Shown here one piece after another: positions 10,201-20,675 of a DNA stretch of 64,000 bases. Source of the DNA: Histomonas meleagridis (Eukaryota; Parabasalia; Tritrichomonadida; Dientamoebidae); assembly GCA_020186115.1 (NCBI GenBank), contig WSYJ01000060.1, forward strand, positions 2,666,001 to 2,730,000, given 5' to 3'. Position numbers and translations under genes: made by a program. Position 1 is the stretch's first letter, and the number at the start of each line of letters is the position of its first letter. The notes under the pieces are model-generated. The model had not been told where the DNA came from, ran no database searches, and saw nothing but the letters and a program-made list of their open reading frames with translations.

Positions 10201-13200
10201 AAATCTGGTGGTATAATAAAGTTAAGTCTTAATTTATCATGAATTGGTATATCTGATATACCTTTATAAATAGGTTTAATAGTTTGTATATCAATTAATT
10301 CGGGATTAATATTCTTAAATTCTGTAACTTCATTTAAGATATCTTGATAAGCTTCATAACGTGGTTGATAACCAGAATAATTAGAGAAATATGAATTAGT
10401 AAATACATTTTCATTACTAACATTAAGTGTAAATTCAGTTCCTATTTTAACTGTAATGATAAATCGAAATGAATTAGTTAATGGAAATGGTATTGGATTA
10501 TTATTAATCTTAAAAATTCGAGTTCGAGGATTAATATATATTTGTAAATTCCGACTTTGTTGTATAGGAATTCTAAAATTAGGATCTATAACTGGATAAA
10601 CTTTACCTTCTGGAAATTGTACTAATGTATATCTTGTAGCAAATCCATCAATAGAATCAGATACTATACCAAAATAACCTTTAAAATCTCCTTCTGTTTT
10701 AACAAAAGTAATTCGGAATTCGTCTGAATCAAGTTTAATTTGTGGTGTTAAATATGATATAAAATCTTGATTCTTAAATTGTAATGGACTAAAGAATTTT
10801 AAGTCTTTTAATGGTTTTCGACTTGAATAATGTTTAATTGCATCGACAACTCCATATAAATCTGAAAATGGTATAGGTTGATCACATAATATTTTCATTA
10901 TTTCTGGTGTTAATTTAGTTACAAAATCTGGGAATTGACAAAAATATGCAAATGCTTGCATATACATTGTTGAAGTAATTGAAGTAACAGTTTTTTCAGA
11001 TACACAAAGATTAAAATATTTTAAGAAATAATCATAATGTTTAAAATCAGGTTCATATAATGATACTGTATAAGTTAATTTATTATCATTTTCTAATAAT
11101 TTTGATGGTGTATTTAATTTAAATGGTGCTGAATAATATAACATATTATTATCACTTGGAACTGTATAATAAAATTCGACTGTTGTACGATTAATATTTT
11201 TCCTAATTAATGAAAATGGTCGTTCATTTTCCATAGATAAACCAAAAATAGAAAAGATTCCAATCATAATTCGTTCTTGTTCTTTAGTTAAATCTAAATT
11301 CAAAATAATATTTTCAATTTTCTCTTTAAATGGTGAAGTTTTAGATAATATATGTCGAAGGAATTGTATAATTTCAGATGATATAATTGGATCTGAAGTT
11401 AAATCAAAATTAAATTGTAATAATTTCATAAATAATTCTTCTAATTCTTTATCTGAAATATAAGGCAAAAAGAAATATAATGTATTTAATACAAAATGAA
11501 TACGATTTGGTTGTATTAATTCTATTGATCTTAATATATTATCTACAAATTCTGTTGGTGGTTTCATATGTTGTGAAGCTTCTGATATTAATAACCAATC
11601 AAATGAATTCTTTACATCATAATCAGAATAAATTTGTAATGGTACAAAGTTTAATTTATTTGATAAACTTAATGCTAATGCTATTAATGCATAATTACGA
11701 GGGAATTTTTGATGTAAATCATAAATCTTATATAAGAAATTGTTTTGAATTGTTTCTAAGTTTTCTACATCTCTAAAGAATCGATAAGCCATTAAAATAA
11801 CATTATTATTAGGATAAGTTTCTAATATTTTTGCTATTTGACAAAAGAATTCATCTACTTTTTGTTGTTGAGTTTCTGAGAAATCAACAATTTGTAATAT
11901 ATATTTTAATCCTTCAAATTTATCAATTTTACTTAATGTATAACTTAAGATTTCACCAAATGCTAAATTTACATTAATAACTTTATCAATTAAAGCAAAA
12001 CCTGTTGGAGTAATTTTAATTCTATTTTGTTGTATCTTAATAAAATTAGTTATTTTTGTAGGTGAATAATTAGAAGTTACAAAATCACTTAAAGAATTTG
12101 GATCAATTTCATTTATATTATATGAAGGATTTAAACGTAATAACATCATTAACTTAGTATACATATCATCAGTAGGTTCACCATCTTTAACTAATTTTCG
12201 ATATGTATTACGAATCTTCATCATTTGTTCACAAGCTTTCTTTAATTGTGGTGATATTTGTTTCTTTTCATTTGAATCAATTAATTCATCAAAACAATCC
12301 AAATGTTTTGAAAATGCTAATAAACTAAGTCGATCCATTTTCCTTACTTCTGGTGTTAAGATTGCAGGTTTATTAAATTGAGGTCTAAATTTCTTATATA
12401 TTGTATTTAATAAATCATCTTTACTTAAAAACTCAGGAATTCGGACATCATTAAAACCTATAGGTTCATCAGAATCTAATACATTCATAATTGAATCATT
12501 ACTACTTAATCGATAATTTGATTTTAATAACCATAGATATTTCTCTTCAAAATCTGATATTGTACCACCTCTAACTAATTCTGCTGCTAATTCACCAAAT
12601 ACATAAATTAAATATTGTAAATGTGAAAATGATGAATCATTTGAAAGTTTTAATAATTTATCAAATGGGATAATAATATAAGGCGCAGCTATTTGTGCAA
12701 ATGTATGATAATTTACAAATGGTGATATTAATCGTATTAAATTCATAAATAAACAATATATTAATGAATTATTTAACTCATAATATGACTTACAATTTGA
12801 AATAGCTAAATCAAACTTATTAATAACATTTAATACATATTCACCTAAGAAATCTAAATTTGTTTTATTTTCTTGTTTAGCTGAATAACTAATTTGTGCA
12901 TTAGATTCATTCTTAATATAATTATATCCTCTCATAAATAAATTACGTTGATGAATGATTAATAATGTAATGATTTTATTTGATACATTATCAATTGTTA
13001 CATCTATAGTTTGTGGTATTAAATCTGAAAATGAATTTGGTTTATTAAATGGTATTTTATGTATTACTGTAGATTCTGATATTTTATTATATATATACAT
13101 TAATAAGTTTTCATTTTCAATTGTCTTAAATAATTCAACAAATACACTTAATTGATATTCACTAATATCATTAATAAAGTAATCTAAATGATTAAAGAAT

Positions 13201-14939
13201 AAAAAGCCGGCTAAATTTGTAGGTAATTTCATAATAACTTCAAATGTCTTATTAACTATATCAATATCTGGTTTATTACTTTGTATAAATGTTAAATTAC
13301 AATCTAAATAAAATGTTAATACTTGTAAAGCTGAATTCATTACTTTAATTTTAATTTGTGAATTCTTTTCTTTAGGTAATGTTAATAATGTTAATAACAT
13401 ATCTAATAATCGATGAATCATTTTAATATCTCGTGATAAATACATTGGACTAATAATTTGTGATCCTAATGAATAAGGAATATGATCATTTAATAATGTA
13501 ATTAAATATGGAAATACTTCTTTAGGTTTAATCTTTCTTCCTGGATTAACTTCATGTTTCTTATACCCAATAATTAATGGATCAATTGAACCTCGATATA
13601 ATATTTTTGTTACATTAAAACGTCGCATCTTAAATGATATTGTCCAATGACATGCATTAAAATGATCAATACAAGCTCCAAATATACTTGAAGGAGATTG
13701 AAATATTTCATCTAATATATGTCGTCCTGTTGTTAAACTAAACACTCGATATAATGATTGTTTCTGAGTTCGATCAACTATATATGTAAATGCTATACAA
13801 TTACCATTGATTTCAATTGGAATTAATTCATAATTCGTATTAGGGAATAATGTTGGAATATTTTGATATAATGGTGCATTACCTGGTGCTAATTTTACTC
13901 TTCGAATTAATGCTTGTCTTTTTTCTTTAATCTCATATACATTAACCCAGAAATCTTTAAATAATTCAACAAGTGTAATCCCATCACTTAATACACATAA
14001 TAAATTGTTTTGTGATTGAACAGATTTAACACTAAGTTTATCGCCAAATGAGACTAATCGTGAAATTGGCATTTCAATATAATAATTAAGATATTTGGTA
14101 GGATCATGATAATAAATCTTAATGTTGTCTTTAAAGGCTACTAATGATGTGCCTTGATCAAATTGTGGTAATGGACTGTTGAATAAAGTATTCAAATCGA
14201 CAGTTATCGGATTTTGAATTGCACCATTGTTCATTAATGGAAATACTTGAAGTTGATTAGAACCACAAAGAACAAACAACATTTTACCATTGGAGGAAAC
14301 ACCATGAGTACAAATTGAGGTTGCATTAAATGGTCGTGGTGGAGTAAACTTTGGTAAAAAGGCTACCGTGGGTGGAGTAAATGCTGAGACTGGATCTGAC
14401 ATCCATAAGAAATTGGTGATTTCTGTATATGCATTATATTGAAATCCTTTTTTGACTTTACTAACAAAAACATTTTGAAATGAGGCTTCAATTGCGTCCA
14501 TAACAATCCCTATGTCTGGACGAACAAGTCCTTCAATTTTACCTTTGGATGGTAAAAATGGTCCGAAATTTTGTTGAAAAGAATAGAATTTAAGAGCAGT
14601 AACAGAAAAATAGTTGTCTTGTCGTTCTTGTGCTGACGTTACGAAAGCATCATGAAGGAAATCAAGATTATATAATGTTTCAGATTTGGTATCCGTTTCT
14701 GATTGAATTATTTTCTCAATAACTTTGTTTTTATCATTAATTTGATTATAAAAACCTAGAAGAAGTCGACATAAATCCGAACCTTTATGAATATATTCTT
14801 GTTCAACAGGACTATAAAAGTAAAAAATGGAAATTGTTTTTTCTAGATAATGAACAAAATCTGCTGGTTTGGAATATGGCAAATTTTTACGTGCCACAAG
14901 CATTTCATCTTGCTTCGTGCCTGAAGAAGAGCCTCCCAT
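7221..14939 (-). CDS. Giant HECT-domain E3 ubiquitin ligase (2572 aa)
   Basis: This is the largest ORF in the window. The C-terminal ~370 residues form a HECT domain, which accepts ubiquitin from an E2 on a cysteine and passes it to substrates. Visible landmarks are an EGESAIDAGGPGREV N-lobe motif, an LTQSNTFVPD segment, and the active-site motif LPSASTCFNLLHLP with Cys2540, 32 residues from the end, as usual. The preceding ~2100 residues are mostly helical with some beta-rich stretches. One of these, near residues 1400-1500, could be SPRY-like, but I am not sure. The size resembles HERC/HUWE-type ligases. ATG at 14937-14939 is the only reasonable start; AATCATTCGG, a near match to the initiator, lies just upstream. 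The middle is strongly AT-biased at third positions. Confidence 0.9.
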   Translation of the reverse strand: MGGSSSGTKQDEMLVARKNLPYSKPADFVHYLEKTISIFYFYSPVEQEYIHKGSDLCRLLLGFYNQINDKNKVIEKIIQSETDTKSETLYNLDFLHDAFVTSAQERQDNYFSVTALKFYSFQQNFGPFLPSKGKIEGLVRPDIGIVMDAIEASFQNVFVSKVKKGFQYNAYTEITNFLWMSDPVSAFTPPTVAFLPKFTPPRPFNATSICTHGVSSNGKMLFVLCGSNQLQVFPLMNNGAIQNPITVDLNTLFNSPLPQFDQGTSLVAFKDNIKIYYHDPTKYLNYYIEMPISRLVSFGDKLSVKSVQSQNNLLCVLSDGITLVELFKDFWVNVYEIKEKRQALIRRVKLAPGNAPLYQNIPTLFPNTNYELIPIEINGNCIAFTYIVDRTQKQSLYRVFSLTTGRHILDEIFQSPSSIFGACIDHFNACHWTISFKMRRFNVTKILYRGSIDPLIIGYKKHEVNPGRKIKPKEVFPYLITLLNDHIPYSLGSQIISPMYLSRDIKMIHRLLDMLLTLLTLPKEKNSQIKIKVMNSALQVLTFYLDCNLTFIQSNKPDIDIVNKTFEVIMKLPTNLAGFLFFNHLDYFINDISEYQLSVFVELFKTIENENLLMYIYNKISESTVIHKIPFNKPNSFSDLIPQTIDVTIDNVSNKIITLLIIHQRNLFMRGYNYIKNESNAQISYSAKQENKTNLDFLGEYVLNVINKFDLAISNCKSYYELNNSLIYCLFMNLIRLISPFVNYHTFAQIAAPYIIIPFDKLLKLSNDSSFSHLQYLIYVFGELAAELVRGGTISDFEEKYLWLLKSNYRLSSNDSIMNVLDSDEPIGFNDVRIPEFLSKDDLLNTIYKKFRPQFNKPAILTPEVRKMDRLSLLAFSKHLDCFDELIDSNEKKQISPQLKKACEQMMKIRNTYRKLVKDGEPTDDMYTKLMMLLRLNPSYNINEIDPNSLSDFVTSNYSPTKITNFIKIQQNRIKITPTGFALIDKVINVNLAFGEILSYTLSKIDKFEGLKYILQIVDFSETQQQKVDEFFCQIAKILETYPNNNVILMAYRFFRDVENLETIQNNFLYKIYDLHQKFPRNYALIALALSLSNKLNFVPLQIYSDYDVKNSFDWLLISEASQHMKPPTEFVDNILRSIELIQPNRIHFVLNTLYFFLPYISDKELEELFMKLLQFNFDLTSDPIISSEIIQFLRHILSKTSPFKEKIENIILNLDLTKEQERIMIGIFSIFGLSMENERPFSLIRKNINRTTVEFYYTVPSDNNMLYYSAPFKLNTPSKLLENDNKLTYTVSLYEPDFKHYDYFLKYFNLCVSEKTVTSITSTMYMQAFAYFCQFPDFVTKLTPEIMKILCDQPIPFSDLYGVVDAIKHYSSRKPLKDLKFFSPLQFKNQDFISYLTPQIKLDSDEFRITFVKTEGDFKGYFGIVSDSIDGFATRYTLVQFPEGKVYPVIDPNFRIPIQQSRNLQIYINPRTRIFKINNNPIPFPLTNSFRFIITVKIGTEFTLNVSNENVFTNSYFSNYSGYQPRYEAYQDILNEVTEFKNINPELIDIQTIKPIYKGISDIPIHDKLRLNFIIPPDFIPVHISFSTESGQEITLSMINGLYYRLMKQWETISLMRITNINIELVQPVIFKLFSIFVVQLESFVPSLLTNNSFPFSLKEPIWSDNAEVNHIYGSFEKEMISALKCIISKEEYLDLISLGIKAMVNSKQLHLLAYPNKAHKFIIPFNPNTIFKDRNAIITYNDFLGVQKGAATVNGNGVSFPYILAKSTNEIKVHFNDMSKYISILSFDQSNSWVFGSGFELLLLLKNFIFMIKNQKEKIIAKNVFLDCYIIHSPFIQIFLPQFYEFIRMQLPTSPIDQDKEYLQRLILMASIAKCRNEFYFINCYNSEYDILTNKNAIQLTPFFPEFFFGKLEPPKSKTCIIPYTPIDPVLLNGDYNKILQTIRILNKEYNTLSSFPFWLIISYWFRISEFWHGQKEFIHPTVDRYDPTKYVIRNSNQMNITVKITLNNPRTQIPYDLICTYSQSETFEDGEFLQGAQILRPFVVGQGNTFISLIGQGNTDPWKLFTIKLEYPEQRTIVDKSPYQVNIDEIHDVFISDMQQFACKWKESHTEELLQLFSRTQLQSPTFGDVESIAKSSSLCSQFSPNVVILRALLIHYYNYIRYKHRNNLNKQILDSLRKLISIDEAASGIIESIITPKECMITSPRYAPQMVFNRHAAQRIILDGKGETKWSMVSQLTQYVQKYKAEGLRYKYFPWHIQFEGESAIDAGGPGREVVVEVATSIFEPTTKLMVQLTQSNTFVPDEESTTRLNDYYTIGVYLGIIVRNGFSQDLPFANIVWKYLAGEKITKKDIMNEDSTLGTLFKNLNEDLITTNWIITGWNQKKILLPNHKDVKVEKDDIDQYIDEFINYRINSILPMLEQMRNGFRDNIGFKHHNLLSGCTLSRLAQGSGAISVQYLKSITTVTGFSDGMQNPIIQRFWRAVERLNQEQLKLLLKFITTFTRLPNSVIAPNFKLKIDNNVNVSGDPNQLLPSASTCFNLLHLPSYTDDEAAYEKIVYAITYCQTMENK

Positions 14940-15883
14940 ACGCCGAATGATTCGTCGGTTTTTTTCAAAAATTCGTTTTCATTCTATTCAAAGATTTTCG
15001 GTGGCAGCTGATCGATAAGTTTACGACATACAAATTTAAGTCAGAAAAACCGTCAACTGATTGTCATTTTTTGAATCCAGAGAGTCGGTTGGACGAAGAG
15101 TTATAAAGCCGATAGACAATGAAAAAAAAAAAAAATTAAAAATTCGTGCTATACAAAGATATGTTATGTATATAAAAATAAAACATTCCAAAAAAATCAG
15201 ATAATTCCTTGATGATGGAAAATATACATAATGTAAATTTTTTGATATCAAAATTAATTTCTATAAATTCATAATACTTTATTAATAAAAAGTTTAAACA
15301 AAATTAAATATAATTATTTTTCAAAAATAATAAGATAAATTTTTGATTATTATCCTCAACACATGTTATATCCTTGTCTTAGAAAAAAATATTTTGTTGA
15401 CATAGTAAAGAAAACAAACACATGTTTATTCAACATAAATTATTATTAAGTATTTTGCCCAAAAGATAATTTATTCGAATAAATGTTGTTTCATCTAAGA
15501 CAATAACAAATTTGTTTAATTAAAAACATTTAGTTCTTGGCATAGAGATAACATTTTATAAATTATTTGTATCAAAGTATGCTTAATTTTATTGATTGAT
15601 TTTACCTAAAATCGAAATATCATTTAAAAAGAATTTTGTACTAAATTCATCTGTCTTACGATTAACTTAAAATTAAATTTTTTTTGGTATGCTTCTGTTT
15701 GGCTTATTTGGTCATTTGGATGTATCTTCGAATGTGTCCAACACATTCCATTTATAGCGGTTTTCGCCTTAATCGTATTCACTTTTTCATAACCCAACGT
15801 TTTTGTACTTGTTGGTTTTGTAAATAACCGTTTTATTTGTGTGAGGTTCTGTTTGGTCGGCGGTTTGAAAAACATTTTCGTCA
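14940..15883. other. Intergenic region, no gene recognised
   Basis: This AT-rich gap lies between the divergent HECT ligase and the CDK-like kinase. The only ORFs are short and low-complexity. Features seen are a 14-A run near 15123 and, close to the kinase, GCGGTTTTCGCC near 15758 and AACCGTTTTATTT near 15825. The last two are Myb-like promoter motif candidates. The minus-strand ORF 15624-16079 overlaps the kinase start and is a shadow. Confidence 0.5.
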
Positions 15884-16981
15884 ATGGATTCCCAGACTCC
15901 TGATCCTGGAGGAGGGACAATCGAAGCACACTATGACCTAATTCAGGAATTAGGTTCAGGGTGCTATAGCACTGTTTATAAAGCGAGAGATAAAATTTCA
16001 GGAGAAATCGTCGCTTTAAAAAAGGTAAAAATATTTGATAAAATGCAAGGCCTCCCAATGGCCTATTACAGAGAATCAAAATTTTTAATGAACAATTCTC
16101 ATGAAAATATTATCTCTCTCAAAAAAATATTCAACTGTCATGAGAACCATCAAATTTACTTAGTTTTGGAATGTTGCGAGTGCGATTTAAATTCTCTTAT
16201 AAAAGAAGGGCATGGTCTTAACTATAAAAATGTCAAGCAATACATGCTTCAAATATTAAATGCTTTAGGCTATATGCACTCAAAGAACATTGCCCACAGA
16301 GACATTAAGCCTTCCAATGTTCTCATTGATTCGGAAGGGAAAATTAAACTTGCAGATTTCGGGCTTGCTCGAAATCTTGACCACACAATTAAACCACTGA
16401 CATACAATGTGGTTACTATGAGCTATCGCGCACCGGAGCTTCTTATGCATGACAATCATTATACAACTTCCATAGATATATGGAGCCTCGGCTGCTTACT
16501 CTATACTCTTATAACAGGCAAAATTCTCTTTAACTCTACTAGTTCAAATGAAGTCTCACGTCTAATGTCAATTTTCAACATTTGCGGATCACCAAATAAT
16601 GATAATTGGCCCGAATTTGCTAATTATCCAAACTCAAACATTTTTATGAGCAGCTTGTGCAACTGCGAGCCCATTCTCCACGAGTATTTAGAAGATAACT
16701 TACCAAAACAATTTTATTGTATTATTGACTTGATCGAGAAGATGCTCAGTCTCGATCCATCTAAGCGTCCCACTGTTGCAGAGATCTTATCTCATCCATT
16801 CTTTACTGATGAAACACCATTTGACATTAATTCATCAGATTCCTTTATGCAACAATTGAGCAAAATTTCTTATCTTGAATGCAATTCCTATAAACTGAAC
16901 CACTCACCAAAGCTATTGCGACCACAGAGGATTGTTCCTCCTCCAATGATTACTGTAGGCTTCGCGCCATACAATATGTAA
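15884..16981 (+). CDS. CDK-like (CMGC) serine/threonine protein kinase
   Basis: The 365-residue protein phosphorylates Ser/Thr-Pro type sites in the manner of CMGC kinases. It has a glycine loop GSGCYSTVYKAR (24-35), catalytic Lys46 in VALKK, and a PSTAIRE-equivalent helix GLPMAYYRE (56-64). It also has HRDIKPSNVL with Asp140, DFG at 158-160, and the activation loop YNVVTMSYRAPELL. The loop Thr and the YRAPE motif match CDK enzymes. The helix text is closer to the transcriptional or CDK10/11 type than to canonical cell-cycle CDKs. The usual CDK length is about 300, so there is a ~60-residue C-terminal tail. The ATG at 15884 is preceded by TCA. No cyclin gene is nearby. Confidence 0.88.
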   Translation: MDSQTPDPGGGTIEAHYDLIQELGSGCYSTVYKARDKISGEIVALKKVKIFDKMQGLPMAYYRESKFLMNNSHENIISLKKIFNCHENHQIYLVLECCECDLNSLIKEGHGLNYKNVKQYMLQILNALGYMHSKNIAHRDIKPSNVLIDSEGKIKLADFGLARNLDHTIKPLTYNVVTMSYRAPELLMHDNHYTTSIDIWSLGCLLYTLITGKILFNSTSSNEVSRLMSIFNICGSPNNDNWPEFANYPNSNIFMSSLCNCEPILHEYLEDNLPKQFYCIIDLIEKMLSLDPSKRPTVAEILSHPFFTDETPFDINSSDSFMQQLSKISYLECNSYKLNHSPKLLRPQRIVPPPMITVGFAPYNM

Positions 16982-17518
16982 TCAAAAAATCCCTAATTTT
17001 TTGTTGTTGCATCAACAAAATTTATATTTCGTCGGCTTGTGTAGCCAAAAAAATACTCTACTTCGTGTAGATTTTCTTGAATTTTTTTTTATTTTTGTAT
17101 CTTTCCAATACGTTTATCTTCGTGATAACGTTCTGGAACTATACACCTTTCTTATTTTCTGGCATCTGCGCCATACTCTTTTTTTTAAACTCTTTTTTTT
17201 CTATAATTTTTGTTTTTGATTGTTGATTTTAAACGTCTTTCGTACGTTTAGCCAAATTGAAATGTTTATTATTTTTAGCGGGATTTTTGAGAAGAAAATT
17301 CGGTTGAAAAGTTATCTGACTAAAAGTTAACGTTCGCCAAAAATTTAAAACATCCGAAAAACTAAAATAAATTCATTATATTCAGAAGATAATGTAATGT
17401 TCGATTGGCAATCGAGAGTGGAAAATATTTTTGTGGTAATCCTTATGTTAAACTGCATATTGAAGGAAATATCATCACATCAAACGACCGTTTACATTTA
17501 TTAAACGTCCGCTTTATC
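16982..17518. other. Intergenic region with T-rich stretch and putative promoter
   Basis: This stretch is T-rich downstream of the kinase gene. It then contains GTTAACGTTCGCC near 17326, which resembles the Myb-type motifs upstream of other genes here. An in-frame extension of the next gene back to a TTG at 17405 exists but has no ATG, so I treat 17405-17518 as non-coding or 5' UTR. Confidence 0.4.
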
Positions 17519-18511
17519 ATGGGTTCGCCTTACACTGAGGCTCAACTTGCTTCAATACGACACCTAATTCTTCAAACCGGGCTTGAGCCAAACAATCCAG
17601 ATGATAAGGCGATTCAAGAAGTCTCAGAACATGATCCCAAAGAAACGAGAAAACTAATCCAAAGATACTTCCATTCAATACAAAACACATCTGTATCAGT
17701 AGAACAACTCTGCGAGATGTTCAACACAAAAACAGAGTCACCACGAAGGAGTCCACGATTATCAAATATAAATAATCAACAATCACCTGTCATTAATACA
17801 TGTCAACTTCCGCCAAAGCTCCGCCAAAAGAAAATCAATCAAAACATATTACAAACGCCACCAAGTTCAAGATCACCACAACCCAAAAACATTATTTTCC
17901 AACTTCCATTACTTTCAACGCCACCTCCAGCTGTTGCAAAGCACAAACAAGACCATGTTGATCCAGAGATAGGGTCGTTAGCAGTAATTCTACACTCTTC
18001 TCTAGGTTCAGCACAAGTTTGTCGCGTTCTTGGGAGTCGTATGCAGAATAATGTTAAGTTTTTTCTTGTTGCGTTTTTCATCAGTGATTATTCTCCATGT
18101 TTTGTACCAAGTGAGTTTTTATTTCAATTAAATCCAAAGCCACAAATTGATATTGACTTCATGAAAGATGCGAAATCACAAGAAGTCACTGTCGATTGGA
18201 TTCTTGAAAAGGTTATTTCACTTGCACAGAGTCATGTTGTCAGTCATAGTGATGTTTTGTTTCCGAAAGATGAAATACTTCAGTCAAAAATTCGTCCGGA
18301 CCAAAAACAAATTGAAGGAATAACTTTCCAATGTGTTTCATTTGCAGCGCTTTTAATTGTTTGTTATATTTGTTCTAAATATAAAATGCCAGAAGATAAA
18401 GTTCAAAAAATAATTTCGACAATTTTCATAGCAAATCCTCCAAAATATGCTTCGACAAAAGTGATAAAGGATCAAATAGAAGAACTTTATAAACAACTTA
18501 TTTCTTACTAA
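17519..18511 (+). CDS. Unknown protein, basic, serine/proline-rich centre
   Basis: I do not recognise this gene. The first ATG in the frame is at 17519 (MGSPYTEAQLASIRHL), giving 330 residues. The N-terminal ~70 residues look helical with a SANT-like or small alpha-helical feel (YTEAQLASIRHLILQTG). A basic, disordered stretch follows with SPRRSPRLS and many Pro and Ser. A beta-rich segment around EIGSLAVILHSSLGSAQVCRVLG could be a small folded domain. The last ~70 residues are helical. The basic SPRRSPRL segment suggests a nuclear, perhaps chromatin-associated protein, but this is inference only. It lies alone between the kinase and tRNA-Met. Confidence 0.6.
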   Translation: MGSPYTEAQLASIRHLILQTGLEPNNPDDKAIQEVSEHDPKETRKLIQRYFHSIQNTSVSVEQLCEMFNTKTESPRRSPRLSNINNQQSPVINTCQLPPKLRQKKINQNILQTPPSSRSPQPKNIIFQLPLLSTPPPAVAKHKQDHVDPEIGSLAVILHSSLGSAQVCRVLGSRMQNNVKFFLVAFFISDYSPCFVPSEFLFQLNPKPQIDIDFMKDAKSQEVTVDWILEKVISLAQSHVVSHSDVLFPKDEILQSKIRPDQKQIEGITFQCVSFAALLIVCYICSKYKMPEDKVQKIISTIFIANPPKYASTKVIKDQIEELYKQLISY

Positions 18512-18677
18512 CTAAGCAATATAGTTAATGTTCATTAAATAAAATTAATTTATTTTATGTAATATGATTCAAATTTCATTGATTTTTTAATGGACTGTTT
18601 GTTTTGTTTTTGTTCTTATTACGAAAAATTTGTTGATGCAATCTTTGATACCCGCGTAAAATGAAAAAAATTAAAAA

Positions 18678-18752
18678 GACCACCGGGAAGACTCGAACTT
18701 CCAACCTTGAGGTTATGAGCCTCACGAACTAAACCTATTGTTCCACGGTGAT
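18678..18752 (-). tRNA. tRNA-Met (CAT), elongator type
   Basis: The minus strand folds into a full cloverleaf. The acceptor ATCACCG pairs with CGGTGGT, the D stem is GAAC/GTTC, and the anticodon stem is TGAGG/CCTCA with loop CTCATAA (anticodon CAT). The T stem is GGAAG/CTTCC with loop TTCGAGT. The normal TTCGA loop and the lack of three G-C pairs at the base of the anticodon stem argue for the elongator rather than the initiator form. A TTTTT run follows directly, as expected for RNA polymerase III termination. CCA is not encoded. Confidence 0.93.
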
Positions 18753-19055
18753 TTGGAGTTTTCATAAAAAATAGTGCTTTTGATATGATTTTTTAAGTTT
18801 GTTTGTAATTATTATTTTTTTCCTGTAACAAAGAGTTTATTTGTAATATACACTCGACATAAAGTTATTCAATATGTGATACTCAAAATTAAAAAAAATT
18901 GTGAACATAGAGCATATACTAGATGTATTTTTTAATGTTTGAAATAACTTGAACTTCAATTAAAAACAAATATATTGTGTTGTAGTTAATAATTAAAATG
19001 ATTTTTAAACATTATCATGATATTAGATTTTAGGAACATTTCTGAATAAAAAGTT
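18753..19055. other. Spacer between tRNA-Met and MULE copy A
   Basis: AT-rich sequence with no ORF or structure that I can support. It ends where homology to the second MULE copy begins. Confidence 0.4.
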
Positions 19056-19214
19056 GAGACCATTAACTTTTACTGCATCTAATGATTATATATAGGTAAT
19101 TACCTTGTTCTTGTGAAATTTTCGTAGCTCAATGGAAGGGCTTTTTTTATGAAACAATGGTGACTGCGTTTGAGTCAAATGGCATACTTTTTTTGACATT
19201 TTTAGTTTTATCAA

Positions 19215-20675
19215 ATGAACTTTGAACAAGGCTGCATTTACCTTCAATTAGGTTTAAGACAGAATTATCTCAATACTGTATTTCACAAGCAATTGTCTGT
19301 TTTAAAATTTCCAGGTTTTCCCTATTTATCATATTCGATATTACAATATTTATTCAAAATTTACCATTATTTATTACATGTAAAAAGCACACCATTAGAC
19401 AAAATAATGATATTAATTTTTCGATATCATGTTCCAAATGTGATCAAATAATTTTCAAATTGCATCTACAAAAAACCTCTGAAACAGGAACAATAGGCTG
19501 CCGAATTCTTTGCGAACATGTAATCGACCTTCTTCATGAAGAAACAGATAATTCTTCCAGAAAGTTTATATTTGTGTTTCCATTGGATGAAGAAATAATA
19601 AACAATCATAAAAAAGATTTCAGAATAATTCATCCGCTTCAGATGATTGGTAAAATAATATATAAAAATACTTCGAATGGAATTTTAAAACATTTTTTGA
19701 GGCAAATTATTTTTTCAAATTGTTGGTATTATAAACTTTCGAATCAAAAAACAAAATGTTCAAGTTTGGAAGAAATTATTTCTTCAAAAAGTGGTTTTTT
19801 CTTTTTATATTTATATGAAAAATCAGATATTAAAAATTTATTAGTATATGATAATAAACCAGTTCAATGCTTCATTTGGATTTCTCCTGGAATTTTAGAA
19901 TTTCTATCTATCGATGGTGGTAGTCTTTATATTCAAATGGATGCTTCGTTTTATGCTTTACGTCCTTATGTGTATTCAATACCACTTTTAATATTCAATA
20001 ATGCATCGATTCCTTTAGAATTAATTTTAGGTCCATCGGAATCTGAAAATTTATATTCACTTATTTATCAATGTATCAAAAAAATTACTAATTCTGATCG
20101 TTTAAATAATTTACCAGTATTATCTGATGAAGGGAGTGCTATTGAATCTTTTGTTAATCATGAAAATTTAGAACAATTTTTATGTTATAGGCATTTAATT
20201 GAGAAAAATTGGTTCGGGGTCTTTTATTGCACAAATTGTCAAAATATTATTATTTCAACCTAATATTGATAGTTATGAGGTTCAATAAGTTCAATCTATT
20301 GCAGATGTTAATGAACTAATTATTAATAAAGAAATCGATTCAAAAACGATTATGAAATTTGCGAAAATATTTGATTTACGAAAATTAAATGGTAAACTTA
20401 TTGCAAAAAGTAGTAATAATCGAAATGGTTTATGGAATAGACAGACATTAGGAATCTCAACATGCTCAAATCACATTGAAAGTTTGCACAAAAAAATGAC
20501 TGTGAATGTTTTCCGATTTTACAAAATTAATCGAAGATTACAAATTGTTTTAGATACAATTTTTGATATTTATAATAATTTTGAAATAAATTCAATAAAA
20601 CTAACTCATAGATTACTTTGCAATTTAAAGAGAGTTGCACAACATATTTTAATAATTTTAAATAAATGCTGAATA
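19215..20675 (+). pseudogene. MULE transposase, copy A (frameshifted and truncated)
   Basis: The transposase reads in three pieces: 19215-19451, 19460-20263 and 20352-20672. The MULE catalytic pattern is present. The first Asp is in YIQMDASFYAL, the second in LPVLSDEGSAIESF followed by LCYRHLIEK, and a probable Glu is in STCSNHIESLHKK. Compared with copy B, one T is missing near 19339 and one A is extra near 20207. A stop (EVQ then TAA) at about 20286 is shared by both copies. The C-terminal zinc/SWIM part has been deleted. No active enzyme can be made from this copy. MULE transposases excise and insert DNA using a DDE nuclease domain. Confidence 0.8.

Noticed and set aside
15624-16079. 151-residue antisense ORF over the CDK-like kinase start
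   Set aside because: It overlaps a clear kinase gene and has no family pattern.
17001-17219. 72-codon Phe-rich ORF
   Set aside because: Arises from a T-rich intergenic stretch, with no family or start signal.
18678-18752. Initiator tRNA-Met
   Set aside because: It has A1-U72 like initiators, but the T loop is a normal TTCGA and the anticodon stem lacks the three G-C pairs.
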